Shown here: one piece after another, positions 59,335-64,000 of the stretch | Layout: every line of letters begins with the position of its first letter | Numbering within the stretch: position 1 is the first letter of the stretch | Assembly: GCA_036264135.1 (NCBI GenBank) | Contig: DATARN010000064.1 | Location: 67,910-131,909 of the forward strand | Direction: 5' to 3' | Length of the DNA stretch: 64,000 bases | Source of the DNA: DATARN01 sp036264135 | GTDB lineage: Bacteria; Actinomycetota; Acidimicrobiia; Acidimicrobiales; Palsa-688 | Position numbers and translations under genes: made by a program | The notes under the pieces: model-generated | The model's database searches: none | What the model was told of the DNA's origin: nothing | The model's input: only the letters and a program-made list of their open reading frames with translations

Positions 59335-60264
59335 CTAGCTGACGGGCCGCCCGGCGCGGTCGGTGCCGGCCAGACGGCGCCATCCCCATGGCACGGCACG
59401 GCGGCCGAAGGCCCCGGACTTCTGGACCGCGGCCAGCACCGGGCGGATGGCGTCGTGGCGCAGGGCGACAGTGTGCTCGCTGCGCTGGGCCCGCCACCAC
59501 GTCGGCCACCCCGGTAACCCGACCGCCTCGTACACGCCGGGATGGATCAGCATGGCGAACATCAGAAGGATGACGAGCGGCGCCAGGTGACGAACCCGCC
59601 ACCGTTGCAGGAAGTCTGACCCGGCCCACAGCTCGGGGAGCTGCACGCGGGCGAAGGCCAGGTGGCGTGCCTCCTCCTGGCGGTGGTAGCGGTTCACCGC
59701 CCGAACGAAGGGATCCGTGTCGGGATGCTCACCGGTGCGGCGCTGAATGAGGTCGGGGATCTCCTCGCCGGCGAGGACCAGCACGCAGAACATGGCGGGA
59801 TAGTGGATCACCGCCCGCAGGATCCACCGTTTGACGACGCCGTGGATTCCGTGGTCGAACGGGCTGACGGCGGTGGCGCCCAGCTGCTCCAGGAGCCGCA
59901 CGAACATCCGGGAATGGCGGGTCTCCTCGCCCAACTCGTGGAGGGCGTAGGTGATCTGTGGTCCGGTCAACTTCTTGGTCTGGGCCAACGCCATGCCGAA
60001 GCCGGCCATAAGGACCGCCTCGAAACGGATGCCCTCGGAGATGATAGCCGCCAGCTCCTCGCGCGAGAGCTGGGCCCGCTGCTCGGCACTGAGCTCGATC
60101 CCGAGGCCGGTGACGCTCAGGAGCTCGTCGGGCATGACCTGGCCCGGGCCGACCTGGCCGGTCAGGTCGGTGTCGGGCTCGATGATCCGCCGCGTCGACG
60201 CCGCCGAGAGGCGTTCGATCGTGGCCTCGTTGCCAGATTGGCCGGGTCGGACCTTGGTGAACAT
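59335..60264 (-). CDS. AurF-like diiron oxygenase-fold protein, 309 aa
   Basis: Resembles the p-aminobenzoate N-oxygenase (AurF) family, non-haem diiron enzymes oxidising aryl amines. Four metal-binding helices are visible: ISEGIRFEAVLMAG near residue 75, HELGEETRHSRMFVR near 108, LAGEEIPDLI near 163 and RYHRQEEARHLAFAR near 190, giving the ExxH pairs expected. An additional hydrophobic stretch (LAPLVILLMFAMLIHPGVY) lies near the C-terminus. AGAGG lies 6 nt before ATG 60264. Substrate unknown. The two genes upstream are an anchored protein and a TenA-like remnant. Confidence 0.8.
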   Translation of the reverse strand: MFTKVRPGQSGNEATIERLSAASTRRIIEPDTDLTGQVGPGQVMPDELLSVTGLGIELSAEQRAQLSREELAAIISEGIRFEAVLMAGFGMALAQTKKLTGPQITYALHELGEETRHSRMFVRLLEQLGATAVSPFDHGIHGVVKRWILRAVIHYPAMFCVLVLAGEEIPDLIQRRTGEHPDTDPFVRAVNRYHRQEEARHLAFARVQLPELWAGSDFLQRWRVRHLAPLVILLMFAMLIHPGVYEAVGLPGWPTWWRAQRSEHTVALRHDAIRPVLAAVQKSGAFGRRAVPWGWRRLAGTDRAGRPVS

Positions 60265-60311
60265 CAGCTGCCTCTTTCCTACGAGCACGGGGTGCTCACC
60301 CGCGCCGCGTG

Positions 60312-60734
60312 TCACTCGTCTTCGACAAGTCTAAGAGTGAGATGCTGCAGGTCGTCCACCGACCGTAGGCGGACCAGCCGGCTGCCGGGCGGGGTCACGA
60401 TGGCGACCGGGCTCCCGGACCGCTGCCACTGCTGCAACAGGCCGAGTCCGAAGTCGTCGTCGCCCCGGCGTACGTAGAGATCCCGCCCCGTCGCCGGCGG
60501 CAGCGACGTTTCGGCACGGGAGCCCGACGCCGGCCTGAGGACCACGTGGATGCGATCCGGTCCCGCGGTGGCGACTTCCTGCACGAGCATTCGCGGCGCA
60601 TCGGACAGGGCCCCAAGATCGGCCCCGATGCTCGTCCCCCGCTCGGCGACGATCCCATGGCGGTACCGCCGCAGGGTGTACATGATGAGACAGACCACCA
60701 AGGCCACGACGATCACGACCCGGACGGTTGCCAC
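60312..60734 (-). CDS. Membrane-anchored small protein of unknown function, 140 aa
   Basis: One N-terminal span (VRVVIVVALVVCLIMYTL) and a soluble domain of about 115 residues with mixed alpha/beta character: IHVVLRPASGSRAETSLPP, RRGDDDFGLGLLQQW, PGSRLVRLRSVDDLQHL. I do not recognise a family. The topology (short cytosolic tail with RRYR after the span) suggests that the domain is cytoplasmic. It lies 47 bp upstream of the AurF-like gene on the same strand. GTG 60734 is the first usable start. Confidence 0.6.
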   Translation of the reverse strand: MATVRVVIVVALVVCLIMYTLRRYRHGIVAERGTSIGADLGALSDAPRMLVQEVATAGPDRIHVVLRPASGSRAETSLPPATGRDLYVRRGDDDFGLGLLQQWQRSGSPVAIVTPPGSRLVRLRSVDDLQHLTLRLVEDE

Positions 60735-60767
60735 CGCCGCCCAGCATCGCGCCGTTCTCCCTCGGCT

Positions 60768-61295
60768 TCAGCCGGTGGTGGCGACCACCTCGCGCTCATC
60801 GAGGAACGCCCACCAGGCGTCGGCCGCCCGCCGCACGGCCGGCCGTTGCCCGTCCCCGGCCACGCTGGCGAGAGCGCGACGGGCCCACGCGCCGTGGCGA
60901 ATATCCACCCGGGCGTGATGGGCCCAGAACGCAACACCATCGTCGTCGAGGCCGTACCAGCGGCGCAGGCCCTCGGCCTTGCGCTGGGCGACCTCACCGG
61001 CCTGGCATTCGTACGCCACAAAGCCGGCCAGCGCCGCCGCTGGTCCCTCGGCGAGAAGATCGTCGTAGGTGGCCAACAGATGCCCGGTGGCGGGCGAAGC
61101 GGCCTCGTTCCCGGCGCCGACGGCCCGGGCGAAGCCCTCGAACAGTTCGACGTGGGCGACCGGATCGCCCTCCTCGTCCGCCAGGTTGGCCGCAACGAGG
61201 GAGCGGGCCGGACCGTGAGGCAGTTCGGCGACCAGTCGCGTCAGGAAGCGGGGCAGGTAGTTCTCGTAGTGGCGGAGCCGGTGGTGTTCACCGCG
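60768..61295 (-). pseudogene. 5'-truncated TenA/PqqC-like (haem-oxygenase-fold) gene
   Basis: The frame reads HHRLRHYENYLPRFLTRLVA from just after an in-frame TGA (61296-61298), then SLVAANLADEEGDPVAHVELF, FVAYECQAGEVAQRKAEGL and ARVDIRHGAWARRAL, the pattern of iron-containing redox enzymes of this fold. The N-terminal helix pair of about 45 residues is missing, and the first usable start is TTG 61076, already inside the fold. It is therefore a remnant, unless an uncommon codon starts it. The region upstream in other frames does not supply the missing part. Confidence 0.6.
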
Positions 61296-61356
61296 TCACC
61301 GTAGCCCGCCGCTTGTCAGGGGGGTCACGAGGTGCGCTCGACTATATGGTTCATTC

Positions 61357-61869
61357 GTGATCCTCCCCAAGGACCGCGACGGGCGCTTCATCACCATCCG
61401 TCGCGGGGGGACCCTCACGGACTCCGACCATCGGCTCCTGGCGTGGTGGGCGGCTGCCTGCGCCGAACACGTGCTGCCCTTCTTCGAGTCGGTGCAACCC
61501 TCGGATCGGCGGCCCCGCCAGGCGATCGAGCAGATCCGGGCGTGGACTCTCGGCGAGATCAGCATGTCTGATTCCCGGGCGGCCGGTGGCCACGCCATGG
61601 GTGCGGCACGTGAGCTGCGCGGAGCCGCCCGGCATGCCGCGTATGCAGCCGGCCAAGCGGCGGTGGTGGCGCACGTGGCCGCCCACGAACTCGGCGCGGC
61701 CGCCTACGCCATCAAGGCGGCTCGCGCCGCCGCCCCCGGAGCCGAGGAACAGGCCGGCCGACTCGAGTGCCACTGGCAGCGGGAACAGCTCCCTGATGCG
61801 ATCCGCGAACTGGTCCTTGAGGATCAGCGCGTACGAAACGATTTCTGCTGGTCGGTGTTCGACGTATGA
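61357..61869 (+). CDS. Imm5-like putative immunity protein, 170 aa
   Basis: Alpha-helical, Ala-rich protein with the pattern of the 'putative immunity protein' family: LTDSDHRLLAWWAAACAEHV, FESVQPSDRRPRQAIEQIRA, then GGHAMGAARELRGAARHAAY and VVAHVAAHELGAAAYAIKAA. The family name comes from association with polymorphic toxins, yet most members sit alone, and no toxin gene is adjacent. TATGGT ends 6 nt before GTG 61357, suggesting a leaderless mRNA. It neighbours two murein-hydrolase genes. Confidence 0.68.
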   Translation: MILPKDRDGRFITIRRGGTLTDSDHRLLAWWAAACAEHVLPFFESVQPSDRRPRQAIEQIRAWTLGEISMSDSRAAGGHAMGAARELRGAARHAAYAAGQAAVVAHVAAHELGAAAYAIKAARAAAPGAEEQAGRLECHWQREQLPDAIRELVLEDQRVRNDFCWSVFDV

Positions 61870-61943
61870 CCGGCGCCTCGAGGCCATGGGGACGCCGACA
61901 GTCCGGGGCGACGTGTGGATTCGAAGACGCGCGCCGGTCGGGA

Positions 61944-62678
61944 TTACTCCGAAGGCGGGTTCGTTGCGGTGGTGATGTCGTCTGGCAGGGGCGGCAGTCC
62001 CGGGATGGGCGCCCCGATCAATCCGTGGGTCGGTAGCCGCAGAAACCGCTGCGGCTGACGCTGATCGACGCTCAGGTGCTGGCGCTTCGGGCCCGGTTCG
62101 CTCCCGTGGCTTACGACAATGGGATCGGGGCCCGGCTCCACGATAATCACGACATGCTCGCCGTTTCCCGGTCCGATGACTACCAGGTCGCCCGCCTGCG
62201 CAGCCGCGGAGCTGATCATCTCCATTCCGCGCAGCAGCGTGCCGGTATATCCGTAGCCGTCGTAGTCCCGACCGTTCGGGTCTGGCGCTGCGGCCCAGTT
62301 GTAACACAGCGTCGCAAAACCCGAACAGTCCGTCGAGAGCGGAAGCTTGTCTATTTGATTGGTTCCGTCGATGGGGCGTCTTTGCTCGTAGTGGATATCT
62401 GGCTCGTGAGCAACCCCCCACAGCGCGACGGCGACGATTTGCTCTCGTAGGCCGTCGTGGCCACTGCCGCTCAGGAGTGCCCCCCACGTCTGCGGTCCGA
62501 CTACACCGTCGACCGTCAACCCGTGGGCTTGCTGAAACTTCTCGACCGCGCCTTCTGTGAGTGGCCCAAAGTCGCCGTCGATTCCTCCTGGGTCAAAGCC
62601 CGCCGCTTTCAGTAGACCCTGGAGCTGCTTGACGGCGTCTCCCTTTGCATTGATCTGAAGTTCTGGTTCGGCTGCCAT
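61944..62678 (-). CDS. Peptidoglycan-binding plus C40-type peptidase-like protein, no signal peptide, 244 aa
   Basis: Residues 10-70 form a PG_binding_1 domain (VKQLQGLLKAAGFDPGGIDG then FQQAHGLTVDGVVGPQTW). A cysteine-peptidase-like domain follows, with Cys118 in STDCSGFATLCYNW and His near residue 174 in GNGEHVVIIVE, the order of NlpC/P60 or amidase enzymes cutting stem peptides. There is no signal peptide or membrane segment, as in phage endolysins. GGAGCG precedes ATG 62678 at good spacing. Base composition is less GC-rich than elsewhere, which hints at transfer. It is divergent from the amidase unit. Confidence 0.82.
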   Translation of the reverse strand: MAAEPELQINAKGDAVKQLQGLLKAAGFDPGGIDGDFGPLTEGAVEKFQQAHGLTVDGVVGPQTWGALLSGSGHDGLREQIVAVALWGVAHEPDIHYEQRRPIDGTNQIDKLPLSTDCSGFATLCYNWAAAPDPNGRDYDGYGYTGTLLRGMEMISSAAAQAGDLVVIGPGNGEHVVIIVEPGPDPIVVSHGSEPGPKRQHLSVDQRQPQRFLRLPTHGLIGAPIPGLPPLPDDITTATNPPSE

Positions 62679-62809
62679 GATGGCGCTCCTTTCCCCGAGA
62701 TGCGAAGCATTGTTAGTATGACTCGGACGGCCGGATGTCCATCTCCAAGGGTCCTTTCGGCTAGGGTGCAGCGTCCTCCCCGGCAGGCGCGGAGATATGC
62801 TTTGCGGCC

Positions 62810-62941
62810 ATGGCCCAAGGCAACGGTGATGACGAGTTTCCCGACCGCGACGACGTCGATCCCGATGAGGCGGGCGAGACCCTCGACGACGACGGCACCC
62901 CCGGCGCGGCCGGGCCGGCGCCTGGTCAGGCCAGCCAGTAG
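62810..62941 (+). CDS. Small acidic protein upstream of the amidase, 43 aa
   Basis: MAQGNGDDEFPDRDDVDPDE followed by a Gly/Ala/Pro tail; 12 of the first 30 residues are Asp or Glu. Its TAG is followed directly by the ATG of the amidase gene. TATGCT ends 8 nt before ATG 62810, so a leaderless mRNA is likely, with the amidase translated by coupling. No family recognised; a chaperone or inhibitor role for the amidase would be speculation. Confidence 0.5.
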   Translation: MAQGNGDDEFPDRDDVDPDEAGETLDDDGTPGAAGPAPGQASQ

Positions 62942-63937
62942 ATGGTGTTGCGACGAGTCTGGATCCCCAGCCCGAATGTCTCCCAGCGCTCGTCTCCGGT
63001 TCGCCTGATTGTTGTCCACAGCGCCGAGGGGGGTTCGTCGTTCGAGGGGTTGGGCAACTACTTCTCCAACCCGGCGACGAAAGTGTCCTCCCACGTCGGC
63101 ATCGACGACAAGCCTGGGGTGATCGGCGAGTACGTGAAACCCGACCGGGTGGCGTGGGCCCAAGGCAACGCCAACGGCTACTCGGTCTGCGCCGAACTGT
63201 TGGCGTACGCCCGCTGGAGCCGCGACGAGTGGCTGCGCCACCCCGCCATGTTGGCCAATACCGGCGCCTGGATCGCCGAGGAGGCGCAACGTTTCGGCCT
63301 CCCGATCGTCAAGGTGGGCGCCGGCGGCCGCGGTGTCTGCGGCCATGTCGACTTGAGCGGGCCGGGTGGCCACTGGGACCCAGGTCCCGGTTTCCCCTGG
63401 GACGTCGTGATAGCGGCGGCGACGGGGGCGCCCGTGGGACCGCCCCCGCCACCCCCGCCTCCTGGGGACGCCCCCCCGTGGCCGGGGCGCCATCTCGACG
63501 TCGGGGTGGTCGGCGACGACGTGCGGACCTGGCAGGCGCAGATGGCCCGACGCGGCTGGAACATCCTGGTCGATGGCACCTACGGCCCCGGTGCCCGCTC
63601 GACCGCCCTGGCATTCCAGCGCGAAAAAGGCCTCGACGCCGACGGGGTGGTCGGTGAGGCGACGTGGAACGCGACCTGGAACGCGCCGGTCGCTGGGGGC
63701 ACGCCGGCCCAACCGCCTTTTCCCGGTCGCATCCTGAGGGTGGGGGTCTCGGGCGAAGACGTCCGACAATGGCAGACCCAGATGGCGGCGCGAGGCTGGA
63801 CTCTCGACGCCGACGGCGAGTTCGGTCCTCGCTGCCGCAAGGTTGTGACCGACTTCCAGACCGAGAAGGGCCTGGAGGCGGACGGCGAGGTTGGCCCCGC
63901 CACGTGGGCGGCGGCCTGGCAAGCAACGGCCACCTGA
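62942..63937 (+). CDS. N-acetylmuramoyl-L-alanine amidase with two peptidoglycan-binding domains, 331 aa
   Basis: Residues 20-155 form an amidase_2-type zinc domain: LIVVHSAEGGSS with His26, HVGIDDKPGVIGEYV, and the closing CGHVDLSGPGGHWDPGPGFP with the other zinc ligands. After a Pro-rich linker come two PG_binding_1 domains (about 185-240 and 260-325), each ending in a VGEATW- or VGPATW-like motif. No signal peptide is present; the N-terminus VLRRVWIPSPN is atypical for export. The build is common in actinobacteriophage endolysins. It follows the acidic protein gene without a gap. Confidence 0.88.
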   Translation: MVLRRVWIPSPNVSQRSSPVRLIVVHSAEGGSSFEGLGNYFSNPATKVSSHVGIDDKPGVIGEYVKPDRVAWAQGNANGYSVCAELLAYARWSRDEWLRHPAMLANTGAWIAEEAQRFGLPIVKVGAGGRGVCGHVDLSGPGGHWDPGPGFPWDVVIAAATGAPVGPPPPPPPPGDAPPWPGRHLDVGVVGDDVRTWQAQMARRGWNILVDGTYGPGARSTALAFQREKGLDADGVVGEATWNATWNAPVAGGTPAQPPFPGRILRVGVSGEDVRQWQTQMAARGWTLDADGEFGPRCRKVVTDFQTEKGLEADGEVGPATWAAAWQATAT

Positions 63938-64000
63938 AGGTGGCAGGCGGTGCGCCTGCGCAGCGGCAGCCGCCGGCGCCGTCACCTATCGAGCCGATGA

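Overview
The window is uniformly GC-rich, densely coded DNA with frequent GTG starts, many 4-nt start/stop overlaps and repeated leaderless-type promoters. Its gene content (DUF2630, DUF4032, a BsaP-like zinc-ribbon protein after bioB, a group-42-type ECF sigma factor with a YciI-type partner, an Rpf-like transglycosylase, an HspR-box-like element before lon) points to an actinobacterium. An Acidimicrobiia-like lineage is my inference, not proven. I saw no rRNA, tRNA, CRISPR array or intact insertion sequence.

Layout. 1-15.4 kb: the 5' part of lon, a GH63-like glycosidase, an acyl-CoA ligase, an unusual glycosyltransferase fusion followed by a polysaccharide deacetylase, a DHA2 exporter with a coupled methyltransferase, a secreted lysozyme-like protein, a degenerate metal-binding lipoprotein, a fused 2-oxoacid dehydrogenase E1, and a Ser/Gly-rich surface protein. 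15.5-23.8 kb: an oligosaccharide uptake and breakdown operon (binding lipoprotein, two permeases, ATPase, kinase-like DUF4032 protein, GH13 alpha-glucosidase) behind a LacI-type palindrome. 23.8-32.8 kb: small enzymes, an MFS exporter, a STAND-like NTPase, two GT4 glycosyltransferases, a GNAT-like protein and a patatin-like hydrolase.

32.8-34.5 kb: a repeat-rich islet, with four copies of a 49-bp palindromic element flanking an AbiEi/DUF559-type gene. 34.5-42.8 kb: acetoacetyl-CoA synthetase, a bioB/bsaP/NifU set, an esterase, an Rpf-like protein, and a YceI/MarR divergon whose two operators and promoter can be read, then sirtuin and GNAT. 42.8-52.6 kb: a winged-helix/membrane hybrid protein, a sulfite-oxidase-like molybdoenzyme with a flavin reductase, purU, a YbdK-type ligase, several small DUF proteins, and the reductase/YciI/ECF module. 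52.6-59.3 kb: a tiny Cys-rich protein, two membrane mannosyltransferase-like proteins, a decayed beta-lactamase-fold gene, and an ABC exporter with an SGNH lipoprotein. 59.3-64 kb: an AurF-like diiron protein, a 5'-truncated TenA-like gene, an Imm5-like protein and two peptidoglycan-degrading enzymes without signal peptides.

The most notable observations are two genes (a methyltransferase and a LOG-family protein) whose only plausible starts are ATC and ATT a few bases after the previous stop codon; the 49-bp repeat family around the AbiEi-type gene; the STAND NTPase lacking any recognised effector; and the right-edge cluster of signal-less murein hydrolases with an immunity-like protein. None of these proves a new system; each can be tested.
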